Below the pieces are notes generated by a model. That model saw nothing but the letters and a program-made list of their open reading frames with translations, made no database searches and was not told where the DNA came from. A stretch of 58,370 bases of DNA from Avisuccinivibrio sp964424565 (GTDB lineage Bacteria > Pseudomonadota > Gammaproteobacteria > Enterobacterales > Succinivibrionaceae). Location of the stretch: assembly GCA_964424565.1 (NCBI GenBank), contig CAYRIZ010000005.1, forward strand, positions 1-58,370, given 5' to 3'. The translations under genes were made by a program, and so were the position numbers. Shown piece by piece: positions 44,338-53,730 of this stretch; the stretch's first letter is position 1, and every line of letters starts with the position of its first letter.

Positions 44338-46053
44338 CTACACCGGCTCCACGGCATGGATCCTGGCTTCCAGCTTTTCCATGCCGTTGAAGCGGTTGAT
44401 CACCAGTGAAAAGACCACCTGCACCTGCATGCCGGCCTGCAGCATTTTCTCCCTGGCGCTGGCGCGGAAGCGGATGGCATCCACAGACACCTCGCCATTG
44501 GTCAGCCACAGTCTCAAATTGCGTCCGCCCGCGCCCAGCAGGCGCTGGGACTTAATGACAAACACCCCGTCAAACAGCGGCTCGGGACAGCCCTGTCCCC
44601 AGGGACCACAGGCTTCCAGGGTCTGGGCAAACTGCAGGGTAAAGTACTCAGTCGGCAGCACGCCGTCGGTGACTATCTCAGGCTCGCTGCAGGCGGCCAG
44701 ATAATCGGCTGCACTTTCCTCAAAGGCCTCCCTGAACTCCTCCAGCCGGGACGGCTCCAGTGTGGCTCCGGCGGCCATATTGTGCCCGCCGCAGCGTTTG
44801 AGCAGTCCGGGGTGGGCGGCGCTGATTTCCGCCAGGGCCCGGGCCAGCGGAAAACCGGGCACCGAGCGGGCTGAGCCTATGATCTCCTGACCGTCCCCGG
44901 CAAAGACAAAGCAGGGCCGGGCATACTGATCCTTCAGGCGGGAAGCCAGCAGGCCGGAGATGCCGGTCAGCCAGTGCGGCCGGAACACCACCAGGGAATG
45001 GGGGCGGACACAGACGGCAGCATCCTCCCGGGCTTCGGCCAGAAACTGCTTTTCATAATCGCCCCGGCGCAGATTGCAGTTGTTGAGCCGATCGGCATAA
45101 GCGCAGGCCTCGGCATAATCATCAGTCAGCAGGCAGTCCATGGCCGGATTGTCCGGCAGCTTCAGGCGGCCGGCGGCATTGAGGCGCGGACAAATATCAA
45201 AGGCTATGTTGTAGGAATTGACGGTGCGCAAATCCATTTTGATGTGCCGCGCCAGGGCCAGCACTCCCGTCTGTACCCGCTGCTGCTGCATGCGCTGCAG
45301 TCCGGCCTGCACCAGCCGGCGGTTGTTGGGATCCAGCGGCACCACATCACCTATGGTGCCTATGGTGACCAAATCCAAAAACTGCGACAGGGAAGGCAGA
45401 GGCCGGCCGGCCTCCTCGTCAAACCACCCGCTCTGCTTGAGGCTGGCGCGCAGGGCAATCATCACATAAAACAGCACCCCCACCCCGCACAGGGCCTTGG
45501 AGGGGAATTCATCATCCAGGCGCTTGGGATCGACCACGGCATCGGCCTCGGGCAGGGTCTCCCCAGGCTCATGATGATCGGTGATCACCACGGTAATGCC
45601 CAGCTTTTTGGCCTGGGCCACCGCCTCATGACAGCCTATGCCATTGTCCACGGTCAGCAGCAGGCCTACCCCGTCAGCATGGGCCTTCTGCACCATCTGC
45701 AGATTGAGCCCGTAGCCGTCATCATAGCGCGAGGGTACCTGAAAGCTCACCTGGCCGGGGGCGGCATAAAAGGCCTTGAGGCAGCGCACGCCCAGGGCGG
45801 TGCCGGTCATGCCGTCCACATCATAATCCCCCAGCACCCGAATGTGCTGTCCCTCCCGCAGGGCCCGGCTCAGCAGATCCACGGCCAGATCTATATCCTT
45901 TAAGGTGCGGTAGTGGAGCAGATCACGGAGCTCCAGTCTGAGATCTTCGGCACTGAGCATGCCGCGGGAGGCTAAAAGCTGTCTGAGAAAAGGATCGGCT
46001 ATTTCTCCTTGCAGACTGCTGTCATCTACATGATCACGGTGTACTATCTTCAC
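44338..46053 (-). CDS. recJ: single-stranded-DNA-specific exonuclease RecJ
   Basis: 5'-3' exonuclease used in recombination and mismatch repair. The 571 residues carry the DHH motifs: VLGDYDVDGMTG, TVDNGIGC, VITDHHEPGE and AVVDPKR. The DHHA1 part shows KRCGGHNMAAGAT, and an OB-like C-terminal domain follows. The length equals the E. coli protein. It is transcribed away from the PTS-like gene and appears to be monocistronic. Confidence 0.96.
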   Translation of the reverse strand: MKIVHRDHVDDSSLQGEIADPFLRQLLASRGMLSAEDLRLELRDLLHYRTLKDIDLAVDLLSRALREGQHIRVLGDYDVDGMTGTALGVRCLKAFYAAPGQVSFQVPSRYDDGYGLNLQMVQKAHADGVGLLLTVDNGIGCHEAVAQAKKLGITVVITDHHEPGETLPEADAVVDPKRLDDEFPSKALCGVGVLFYVMIALRASLKQSGWFDEEAGRPLPSLSQFLDLVTIGTIGDVVPLDPNNRRLVQAGLQRMQQQRVQTGVLALARHIKMDLRTVNSYNIAFDICPRLNAAGRLKLPDNPAMDCLLTDDYAEACAYADRLNNCNLRRGDYEKQFLAEAREDAAVCVRPHSLVVFRPHWLTGISGLLASRLKDQYARPCFVFAGDGQEIIGSARSVPGFPLARALAEISAAHPGLLKRCGGHNMAAGATLEPSRLEEFREAFEESAADYLAACSEPEIVTDGVLPTEYFTLQFAQTLEACGPWGQGCPEPLFDGVFVIKSQRLLGAGGRNLRLWLTNGEVSVDAIRFRASAREKMLQAGMQVQVVFSLVINRFNGMEKLEARIHAVEPV

Positions 46054-46157
46054 GGGAAACTCTTTATCCGGATTAACTGCATATGCGCTGATCCCGCCGC
46101 GGCGGCGGGCCTGATATACGGGCAGGGAACAATCATCTTTCCTTACATCAGCTGAGC

Positions 46158-46166
46158 ATTATAACA
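46158..46166 (-). promoter_or_regulatory. extended -10 promoter of recJ
   Basis: On the minus strand TGT directly precedes a consensus TATAAT (46158-46163). This extended -10 can work without a good -35, and none is seen. The start would be near 46151, about 100 bases before the gene. Confidence 0.55.
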
Positions 46167-46308
46167 AACCGCCCGGCCGGCACCATGACGGCAGAGTGCC
46201 GGCGGGGCCGTCATCACAAAACAGCCCCTCAGCGCCGGCCGGCCTACAGCCGCCTCTATCTCTCCGGCTCATGCTAAAATCCGGCTGTATTGATTTGAGG
46301 TATGGATA

Positions 46309-47751
46309 ATGGACAGAGAGCGCAAACACCGCAATCAGCAGAGAGCCCTGCTTCTGCTGCTGCCTCCGGCCGTGCTGGCCGCCGCCGCCATTATCCTCAA
46401 CAGCGCAGCCGGCCACAGCCTGCATCCGCTGCTGCGCGAATATCTCAATGCCGGACTGCGCACAGGCATGCCCTGGCTGTATGTCATCATCACCGCCCTG
46501 CTGGTGCACTCCCGGCACCGCATGCTGCAGCTGTGTATAGTCTCCTTTGACTACCTCATCCTCATCACCATTCTGGGCGCCATAGATCCTGCGGCCATGC
46601 TCAATCCCAGCATCTGCGTGGTCTCTTCCTGCTTTGCCGTGCTGGTACTGCGCCACGGAGCGGACAATATCAGCGGCAGTTTCAGGGATGATCACCCGGC
46701 CTTGTGCCTGCTCCTGCAGGCGCTGTGTGCCGTGCTGCTGCCGCTGGCCGTATGCGGGGCCCTGCTGACCATAGTCAATCAAATAGAAAGCTTTGTGCAT
46801 TTCACCTTCAATGACACCATGGGCCGCTCCCTGCTGTCCATGATCTTCAGCCCTATTTATCTCATTCTGCAGACCCTGGGCCTGCAGCAGGTAGTAACCA
46901 ATACCGCCCTGCTGCGCTATCAGGACGACATGATGCTCAATGCCTTCATCAATTCCATCATGATCACTGACTTCATCGCCCTGCCCTGCCTGCTCATAGC
47001 CCGCTCCTTTTTTTCCTCCCGCAGCATGAGGCTGTTTTTAATTTTGCTGGCCATGTGCATGATCCTGGGCGGCAGCATAGGCCCCTGCGTGTCCCTGGCA
47101 CAGCTGATGCTCTTCATCATCCTGCCCGGTACTTATTTCATGCTGATGATCTGCTCGCTCATCTTCTTTTTGAGCTCCTACTACCTGGCCGTCCCGGCCC
47201 TGGTCAGCACCGCCCAGCTGTACCGCCCTGATGTCAATCTGCAGTCAGTCTTTGCCTTTACCGCGCTGCCTGAGGTCAAATTCCTGGGGCTGGCCGGAGT
47301 ACTGCTGCCCTTTATCCTGGTCAGTCTCTTTTTGTTCATAAAAAAAGAAAGGCTGATGCAGCAGGGCCGCCGGCGCAGCCTCAACAAACAGGGCCTGAAC
47401 CTCAAGGACAGCTCCAGCCCCGATCTCACAGTGATCGGTCTGCTGCGGGCTTTGGGAGGGCTGTCCAATATCAGCCGGGTAGAACAGCGCGGCAGTGCCC
47501 TGCGGATCAAAATTGAGGACAGCTCTCTGCTGCAGCCGGCGCTGCTGAGTGCAGTCTGCAGCCGCAAGCCGCACTTTGACCGCCGGCACAGTACCTTTCT
47601 GCTGGAACTAGGCGAGCTGTCCGCGCAGGTAGGCCTTCGGCTGACCAACCTGACCGCCGGCTTTGAGTCCGGCCCGGAAAGCTCCCTTCATGCCGATTTT
47701 CCCATTCATCCCATGCCGCATATCAAAAAGCGGCTGCAAGGAAATATGTAA
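46309..47751 (+). CDS. degenerate PTS EIICB-like membrane protein
   Basis: 480 residues with about ten hydrophobic segments (about 14-345), then a soluble C-terminal part (about 375-480). The soluble part, LLRALGGLSNISRVEQRGSALRIKIEDSSLL, resembles EIIB of the glucose PTS family (ALGG-xxNI-...-RLR). The position of the phosphorylated Cys (usually D/N-C-x-T-R-L-R) is QRGSALRI here, without Cys. The EIIC motif GITEPIEF is also missing; GGSIGPCVSL may be its replacement. It therefore should not transport sugar by group translocation. Its stop overlaps the prmA start (TAATG). A sensor or remnant role is possible. Confidence 0.55.
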   Translation: MDRERKHRNQQRALLLLLPPAVLAAAAIILNSAAGHSLHPLLREYLNAGLRTGMPWLYVIITALLVHSRHRMLQLCIVSFDYLILITILGAIDPAAMLNPSICVVSSCFAVLVLRHGADNISGSFRDDHPALCLLLQALCAVLLPLAVCGALLTIVNQIESFVHFTFNDTMGRSLLSMIFSPIYLILQTLGLQQVVTNTALLRYQDDMMLNAFINSIMITDFIALPCLLIARSFFSSRSMRLFLILLAMCMILGGSIGPCVSLAQLMLFIILPGTYFMLMICSLIFFLSSYYLAVPALVSTAQLYRPDVNLQSVFAFTALPEVKFLGLAGVLLPFILVSLFLFIKKERLMQQGRRRSLNKQGLNLKDSSSPDLTVIGLLRALGGLSNISRVEQRGSALRIKIEDSSLLQPALLSAVCSRKPHFDRRHSTFLLELGELSAQVGLRLTNLTAGFESGPESSLHADFPIHPMPHIKKRLQGNM

Positions 47752-48632
47752 TGTCTCAAGACTGGATTGAAATCAAATTAAGATGCAGTGCCGCCACTGC
47801 CGATACCATTTCCGATTTGCTCGAACAGCTCGGTGCTCTGGCCGTCACCTATCAGGATGCAGAAGACAGCCCCATCCTGGAGCCCCGCCCCGGCGAGCGC
47901 CGGCTGTGGCCCTCCACCGAGGTGACCGGATTGTTTGCCGTAGGCACCGATCCGCAGCCTGTAGTGCACACCCTGCAGCAGATCCTGGGGGACAACTTCC
48001 CTCTGGGCGTAGTCAGTCTGCAGGAGCAGGACTGGATCCGCGCCTGGATGGATCAGTTCAAGCCCATGCGCTTCGGCCGCCGGCTGTGGATCTGCCCTTC
48101 CTGGCATCAGGTACCGGATGAAAATGCCGTCACCGTCATGCTCGATCCCGGACTGGCTTTTGGTACCGGCACTCATCCCACCACCGCATTGTGCCTGCAG
48201 TGGCTGGACAGCCTGGATCTGCAGGGCAGAACCGTGCTCGATTACGGCTGCGGCTCCGGCATTCTGGCCGTAGCTGCCCTGAAGCTGGGAGCCACGCATG
48301 CCTACGGCGTGGATATAGATCCCCAGGCCGTGACGGCCAGCCGGGACAATGCCGGGCGCAATCATATAGCCGAGCGGCTCACCCTCTCCGACGGCTCAGA
48401 CGGCGTAGTCATTCCGCCCTGCACCGCGGCCGTGGCCAATATCCTGGCCGGTCCCCTGGCCGAGCTGGAGCCGCAGATAGCCGCCCTCACCGCCTCCGGC
48501 GCCCCGCTGGCGCTGTCGGGTATTCTGCAGGAGCAGGCAGAGGAAGTAATAGCCGCCTACGAGCGGGATTTTGTGCTGACGGGTCAGGAAGTAAAGGACG
48601 GCTGGATCCGCCTGGATTTTTACCGCCGCTGA
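47751..48632 (+). CDS. prmA: ribosomal protein L11 methyltransferase
   Basis: Methylates lysines and the N-terminus of L11. The 293 residues match E. coli PrmA. The N-terminal substrate domain (WIEIKLRCSAATADTISDLLEQ) precedes the Rossmann methyltransferase: MLDPGLAFGTGTHPTTALCL, LDYGCGSGILAVAALKLGA, GVDIDPQAV, and VANILAGPL. The C-terminus GWIRLDFYRR is typical. It is translationally coupled to the PTS-like gene by a TAATG overlap. An 8-bp GC-rich hairpin without a T tract lies just after its stop. Confidence 0.96.
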   Translation: MSQDWIEIKLRCSAATADTISDLLEQLGALAVTYQDAEDSPILEPRPGERRLWPSTEVTGLFAVGTDPQPVVHTLQQILGDNFPLGVVSLQEQDWIRAWMDQFKPMRFGRRLWICPSWHQVPDENAVTVMLDPGLAFGTGTHPTTALCLQWLDSLDLQGRTVLDYGCGSGILAVAALKLGATHAYGVDIDPQAVTASRDNAGRNHIAERLTLSDGSDGVVIPPCTAAVANILAGPLAELEPQIAALTASGAPLALSGILQEQAEEVIAAYERDFVLTGQEVKDGWIRLDFYRR

Positions 48633-48791
48633 TCCCAGGGACGGAATTTGCTCCCGCCGTCCCTGTCCCCGCCGGGGGGATATGGTAATATTGAGGCTTG
48701 ATCAAATATTTCTGCGCATCAGGCCGCCGTCCGGCAGAGCTGCCGCAGACGGCTGCGGCGCGGCGGTAAACAATAAAAATGAGGAGTTTTC

Positions 48792-50129
48792 ATGGGAGCA
48801 GTTAAGATCAGACCTCGTGAGCGGGCTGCCATTATTCAATCCCTGCGGGCCGGTGTCACTCCGCGCGTAGGACTTGAACACATACAGGTGGGACGGGTCA
48901 AGGAAATCAAGGCCCTGATTGAGGACTTGGACCGCATCTGCGACGGCGGCAGCGCTTTTCGTCTGATCATCGGCGACTTTGGTGCCGGCAAGAGCTTTTT
49001 CCTGCAGCTGGTGCGTTATGTAGCCCTGGAAAAAGGTCTGGTGGTGCTCAATGCCGACTTATCCCCTGACCGCCGCCTGTTTGCCACCAGCGGTCAGGCC
49101 CGCGCCCTCTATCAGGAACTGACCCGCAATCTCTCCACCCGCGCCCATCCCGAGGGCAATGCCATGATCCCGCTGGTGGAAAAATTCATTACCGAGCAGC
49201 GCCGCACAGCCGATCAAACCGGCCAGGATGTGGAGGCGGTGATCAAGGTCCGCCTGGCCTCCCTCTCCGAGCTGGTGGGCGGCTACGATTTTGCCCAGGT
49301 AATAGCCGCCTACTGGACAGGCTACAACACCGGCAATGAAGAGCTCAAAGCTGCAGCCGTGCGCTTCCTGCGCGGTGAGTATGCCACCAAAACCGAGGCC
49401 CGCCGGGATCTGAATGTGCGCACCATAGTAGATGACAGCACGGTCTACGATTACCTCAAGCTGCTCTCCCGCTTTGTCTGCCAGGCCGGCTACAAGGGAC
49501 TGCTGGTCAATCTCGATGAGATGGTCAATCTCTACAAGCTGCACTCGCAGCGCTCCCGCTCTGCCAATTATGAGCAGATCCTGCGCATTCTCAATGACTG
49601 CCTGCAGGGCAGTGCCGAGCACATAGGTTTCCTGATGGGCGGCACCAGGGACTTTTTAAAAGATCAGCGCAAGGGTCTGTACAGCTATGAAGCACTGCGC
49701 TCCCGCCTGGCGGAAAACACCTTTGCCGAGGTGGCCAGGGTGGTGGATTACAAGAGTCCGGTGCTGACGCTGGACAATCTCACCCCAGAGGAGCTGTATG
49801 TGCTGCTCATGAATATACGCAATGTCTTTGCCGCTTACGATGAGAGCAAATATCTGGTGCCCGATCAGGCCCTGACGGCCTTCCTCAATCACTGCTCGCA
49901 GAACATAGGCGAGGCCTACTTCCGCACCCCGCGCAATACCATCAGGGCTTTTGTGGATCTGCTCTCCGTACTGGAGCAAAATCCTGAGCTCAAGTGGGAA
50001 TCGCTGCTGGGCGACATCAAGGTCAGCACCGAAAGCGATCCCTCCCTGGTGACCACCGGCGGCAGCAAAGCCGACAGCGCCGCGGCGGCAGCAGACGATG
50101 ACGATGAGCTGACTGATTTCAAACTGTAG
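48792..50129 (+). CDS. brxD: BrxD-like P-loop ATPase (DUF2791)
   Basis: 445 residues. Walker A is IIGDFGAGKSFFLQLV (61-68 core) and Walker B is LLVNLDEMVNLYK (about 237-249). MGGTRDFLKD and the long helical C-terminal half match the BrxD/DUF2791 family of type 2 BREX phage-defence systems. The start has GAGGAG. The next gene, 90 bp downstream on the same strand, is a matching helicase. No brxA, brxB, brxC, pglX, pglZ or brxL gene is present in the window, so this pair stands alone here. Its acidic, Asp-rich C-terminal tail is notable. Confidence 0.85.
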   Translation: MGAVKIRPRERAAIIQSLRAGVTPRVGLEHIQVGRVKEIKALIEDLDRICDGGSAFRLIIGDFGAGKSFFLQLVRYVALEKGLVVLNADLSPDRRLFATSGQARALYQELTRNLSTRAHPEGNAMIPLVEKFITEQRRTADQTGQDVEAVIKVRLASLSELVGGYDFAQVIAAYWTGYNTGNEELKAAAVRFLRGEYATKTEARRDLNVRTIVDDSTVYDYLKLLSRFVCQAGYKGLLVNLDEMVNLYKLHSQRSRSANYEQILRILNDCLQGSAEHIGFLMGGTRDFLKDQRKGLYSYEALRSRLAENTFAEVARVVDYKSPVLTLDNLTPEELYVLLMNIRNVFAAYDESKYLVPDQALTAFLNHCSQNIGEAYFRTPRNTIRAFVDLLSVLEQNPELKWESLLGDIKVSTESDPSLVTTGGSKADSAAAAADDDDELTDFKL

Positions 50130-50219
50130 TCAGGAACACTGCTTTGCCGCCCCGCCGGCCGGGGAGTGCAGCCGGGGGGGCTGAGGTCTTTTGTATATAT
50201 GCCAAGCTGAGGTTTAAGC

Positions 50220-52394
50220 ATGCAGGGCAGAGCCTTTGATCTTTTTTCCCCACAGCTGCAGCAGTGGATTTACCGGCGCGGCTGGACTTCTCTCAATCAG
50301 CTGCAGGAAGAGGCAGCCGCCCCCATATTGGAGCACCGGCACGATGTGGTGCTCTCGGCGGCCACGGCCAGCGGCAAAACCGAAGCTGCCTTTCTGCCGG
50401 CCATTTCCTATGTGCAGAGACATCCGGCACCGGGGCTGCGCATTCTCTATGTCAGTCCCCTCAAGGCTCTGATCAATGATCAGTATCAGCGCCTGGAGTT
50501 TATGTGCCATGACACAGGCATAGAGGTCACGCCCTGGCATGGCGATATAGCAGAATCGCGCAAAAAAAGGCTGACTGCCGATCCGCAGGGTATAGTGCTG
50601 ATCACGCCGGAGTCGCTGGAATCCATATTGATGAACCGCCACTCCCTGCTGCGCTCTTCCTGCGCCCATCTGGACTACATCATCATAGATGAATTTCATG
50701 CCTTTATGGGCACGCAGCGCGGCTGTCAGCTGATCTCGCAGCTGCACCGTCTGGACAACATAGCCGGCCGCTATATAGTGCGCATTGCCCTGTCCGCCAC
50801 CTTTTCCAACATTACCTCCATCAGGGACTATCTGCGCCCCAACTGTCCGGATATGGACTGCGTCACCGTAGCTCCCTCCGGCACCAGTCAGGATATTCTC
50901 TCCGTACAGCTGCGCGGTTATGAGCAGCCGCCGGCGGAGCCGGTGCCGCCAGCCGATGCCTGGGATGCGGTGGCCGGCGATATTTTCCGGCTGCTGCGCG
51001 GCAGCAATAATCTGGTGTTTGCCAATTCCCGCGGCCGCACCGAGGAGGTGGCGGCCAAACTCACCGCTTTGTGTGAAAAACACCATGTGCCCAATGAGTT
51101 TTTCCCCCATCACGGCTCGCTGTCCCGGGATCTGCGGGAAAATCTCGAACACCGCCTGCAGCAGGGGCAGCTGCCCACCACCGCCATCTGCACCTCCACG
51201 CTGGAGCTGGGCATAGATATTGCAGATGTGGAAAGCATAGGGCAGATCGAGCCGCCGCTGTCCGTGGCCTCGCTGCGCCAGCGCCTGGGACGCTCCGGCC
51301 GGCGCAGCCGCCATGCCGTGCTGCGCCTGTTCGTGCCGGAAAGCAGCGAGGAAAACCGCCTGCTCACCGCGCAATTGGCGGAAAACACCTTTTTGAGCAC
51401 AGCCATGGTCAAGCTGCTGCTCGACCGCTGGTATGAGCCGCCGCTGACGCAGCAGTACAATTTCTCTGTGCTGGTGCAGCAGACCCTGTCCGTGATTGCC
51501 GCCGCCGGCTCGGTATCCGCCCGCAATTTGTGGGAACTGCTGTGCCGCCGCGGGCCCTTCTTCATGACCTCAGGCCGCCTCTATGCCGCCCTGCTGCGCT
51601 CGCTGGCGCAGTTTTCCCTGATCACGCAGCTGGACGACGGTACCCTGACCATAGGCGATGAGGGGGAAAAGCTCTGCTCCCACTGGAATTTCTATGCTGC
51701 CTTCAAAACAGATGACGACTATGTCATAGAGCATGATCATAAGGAAATAGGCCGCGTGCCGCTGGGACATCCGCCGGCCGTGGCTGACACCTTTGTCTTT
51801 GCCGGACATGCCTGGGAAGTGGCCTTTGTGTCCCGCGAGCGCAAGGTCATAGGCGTCAAACCCTACAGACAGCGCAGCAATCCCCTGCAGATGGGCGAGG
51901 GCGTGGGCCTGGTAGATGACGAGGTGGTGGCGCAGATGAAAAAACTCTACCTGGACGGGGAATGCCCGCCATTTTTAAATCGCCAGGCGCGCCGGCATTT
52001 TGCCCGCGGGCTGATGATGTTTGAGCATTATGATCTGGAGCACTGTGCCCTGGTGCAGGGACCGCTGGGCCTGGCCTTATTCCCTTTTCTGGGCAGCAAG
52101 GCACTGTATACCATTATGCTGATGCTGCGCCGGGAAATGGTCACAGCCGCCACGGTGGGCCAGCATCTGGAGCTGAGTTACTGCTCGCCTGATAATCTCA
52201 AAACCGCCGTGTCCCGCATCATAGACTATCCGCCCCGGGATTTGCGCGAGCTGGTCAGCCGGATCAAAAATGTAGAAGAAAACAAATTCGACGAATTTTT
52301 AAGCCGCGAGCTGACTGAGCTGGATTTTGTGCAGCGCAATCTGGACTTCCCGGGCGCCATGAACTTCTTCCACCGCCTGCAAAAGGAGCTGTAG
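50220..52394 (+). CDS. brxHI: superfamily 2 helicase, Lhr/BrxHI-like
   Basis: 724 residues. Motif I is SAATASGKTEAAFLP (about 47-61), Ia is YVSPLKALINDQ, II is IIIDEFHAFMG, III is ALSATFSN, and V-VI are TSTLELGIDIADV and QRLGRSGRRSR. The C-terminal third is Lhr-like, and a conserved late part ends LDFPGAMNFFHRLQKEL. In type 2 BREX such helicases follow BrxD. The pairing with the upstream ATPase suggests a joint DNA-directed function, possibly defence. An 8-bp hairpin lies just after its stop. Confidence 0.85.
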   Translation: MQGRAFDLFSPQLQQWIYRRGWTSLNQLQEEAAAPILEHRHDVVLSAATASGKTEAAFLPAISYVQRHPAPGLRILYVSPLKALINDQYQRLEFMCHDTGIEVTPWHGDIAESRKKRLTADPQGIVLITPESLESILMNRHSLLRSSCAHLDYIIIDEFHAFMGTQRGCQLISQLHRLDNIAGRYIVRIALSATFSNITSIRDYLRPNCPDMDCVTVAPSGTSQDILSVQLRGYEQPPAEPVPPADAWDAVAGDIFRLLRGSNNLVFANSRGRTEEVAAKLTALCEKHHVPNEFFPHHGSLSRDLRENLEHRLQQGQLPTTAICTSTLELGIDIADVESIGQIEPPLSVASLRQRLGRSGRRSRHAVLRLFVPESSEENRLLTAQLAENTFLSTAMVKLLLDRWYEPPLTQQYNFSVLVQQTLSVIAAAGSVSARNLWELLCRRGPFFMTSGRLYAALLRSLAQFSLITQLDDGTLTIGDEGEKLCSHWNFYAAFKTDDDYVIEHDHKEIGRVPLGHPPAVADTFVFAGHAWEVAFVSRERKVIGVKPYRQRSNPLQMGEGVGLVDDEVVAQMKKLYLDGECPPFLNRQARRHFARGLMMFEHYDLEHCALVQGPLGLALFPFLGSKALYTIMLMLRREMVTAATVGQHLELSYCSPDNLKTAVSRIIDYPPRDLRELVSRIKNVEENKFDEFLSRELTELDFVQRNLDFPGAMNFFHRLQKEL

Positions 52395-52612
52395 GACAGG
52401 ATCTGTGGGGCCGGGCAGATCTGTGATCAGGGTCTGCCCGCGGCCGGTCTCGTCTGCCTGATTCTCTTAAAATAAAGTCAAAAAATATCACCAGACCATA
52501 CTCCCCCGCCGGCCCTGTTACATTGTAGGGATAAGGCAGCAGCACCACTGCAGTGGTCCTTTTTCCTGCAGCTGTCAGAGCTTTTTTCCAAACTGGCGGA
52601 GGGAGATCATCC

Positions 52613-53635
52613 ATGCACAAAATTTCCACCTATGCCCTGCTCCTGGGCGCAGTATTTTCCTGCAGCGGCGCGGCCCTGGCGGCCGATATAGATTTGGCCT
52701 CACTGACCCACCGCACCGCTGACAGTGCCGCACCGCAGGTATTTTTTACCAGCGACATCAGCCCGGAGGGCCTGAACAAAGCCTATGAGGCTCTGGGCCG
52801 CACCCTGCAGGCTCCAGTGGCCGTCAAGCTTTCCACCGGTGAGGCCGGCAACAATCACTATCTGCAGCCTGCCTTAATCCGCGATCTGGTGCAGTCCGTA
52901 AACGGCACCATAGTGGAGTGCAATACAGCCTACGGCGGCTCGCGGGCTGCTACCGCCAAACACCGTCAGGTGATCAAAGATCATGGTTTTGATCAAATTG
53001 CCACCGTGGACATCATGGATGAAAACGGCGAATTTGAAATCCCGGTGCCAAATGGCAGATATCTTAAGGCCGACCTGGTGGGTGAAAATCTTCAGAACTA
53101 CAATTCCATGATGGTGCTGAGCCACTTCAAGGGTCACGCCATGGGCGGTTTTGGCGGCGCCCTGAAGAATATATCCATAGGCGTGGCTTCCTCTCATGGC
53201 AAGGCCCGCATTCATACGGCCAGTTATACAGATGATGTGGATGAGCTCTGGGTGGCCGATGAGCGCAAATATGTACGCAATGATACAGCCGAGCACATGA
53301 TGTTCATCTACAGCATGGCCGAGGCGGCCGCAGCCGTGTCCAATTATTTTCAGCAAGGCGAGCAGATGCTGTACATCAGCGTCATGAACAATCTGTCGGT
53401 GGACTGCGACTGCGACGGCACCCCTTCAGCTCCGGACATGCATGACATAGGCATTCTCGCCTCACTCGATCCCGTAGCCCTCGATCAGGCCTGCGTGGAT
53501 CTGGTGTATGCCGCCCCGGACGGTGCTTCCTTAATCAGGCGCATGGAAACCCGCCGCGGCCCGGCCATTCTGCCTTATGCCGAGGAGATTGGCCTGGGTC
53601 AGACCAGCTATCAGCTGATCTCATTGGATCAATAA
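52613..53635 (+). CDS. exported DUF362 protein
   Basis: 340 residues from the ATG at 52613, preceded by GGAGGGAGA. A signal peptide is visible (MHKISTYALLLGAVFSCSGAALA). The DUF362 fold is indicated by VAVKLSTGEAGNNHYLQPALIRDLV, NSMMVLSHFKGHAMGGFGGALKNISIGVASSHGKARIH and DIGILASLDPVALDQACVDLVY. The usual ferredoxin-type Fe-S extension is absent, although DCDCDG supplies two cysteines. The substrate is unknown. It heads a same-strand series with a permease and the lar genes, so a role in lactate racemase-type metabolism or nickel handling is possible. Confidence 0.82.
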   Translation: MHKISTYALLLGAVFSCSGAALAADIDLASLTHRTADSAAPQVFFTSDISPEGLNKAYEALGRTLQAPVAVKLSTGEAGNNHYLQPALIRDLVQSVNGTIVECNTAYGGSRAATAKHRQVIKDHGFDQIATVDIMDENGEFEIPVPNGRYLKADLVGENLQNYNSMMVLSHFKGHAMGGFGGALKNISIGVASSHGKARIHTASYTDDVDELWVADERKYVRNDTAEHMMFIYSMAEAAAAVSNYFQQGEQMLYISVMNNLSVDCDCDGTPSAPDMHDIGILASLDPVALDQACVDLVYAAPDGASLIRRMETRRGPAILPYAEEIGLGQTSYQLISLDQ

Positions 53636-53730
53636 AGCCTAAAGAAACCCCAAGGAAGCAAACTCTTCCACCTGTAAACCCTGCTGCAGCCGCCGAGCCG
53701 GCTGCAGCCTGCCATACCCTGCCTGCCGCC

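Noticed and set aside
48792..52394. complete BREX system
   Set aside because: Only the BrxD-like ATPase and the helicase are present; no methylase, PglZ, BrxC, BrxA, BrxB or BrxL gene is seen in the window.
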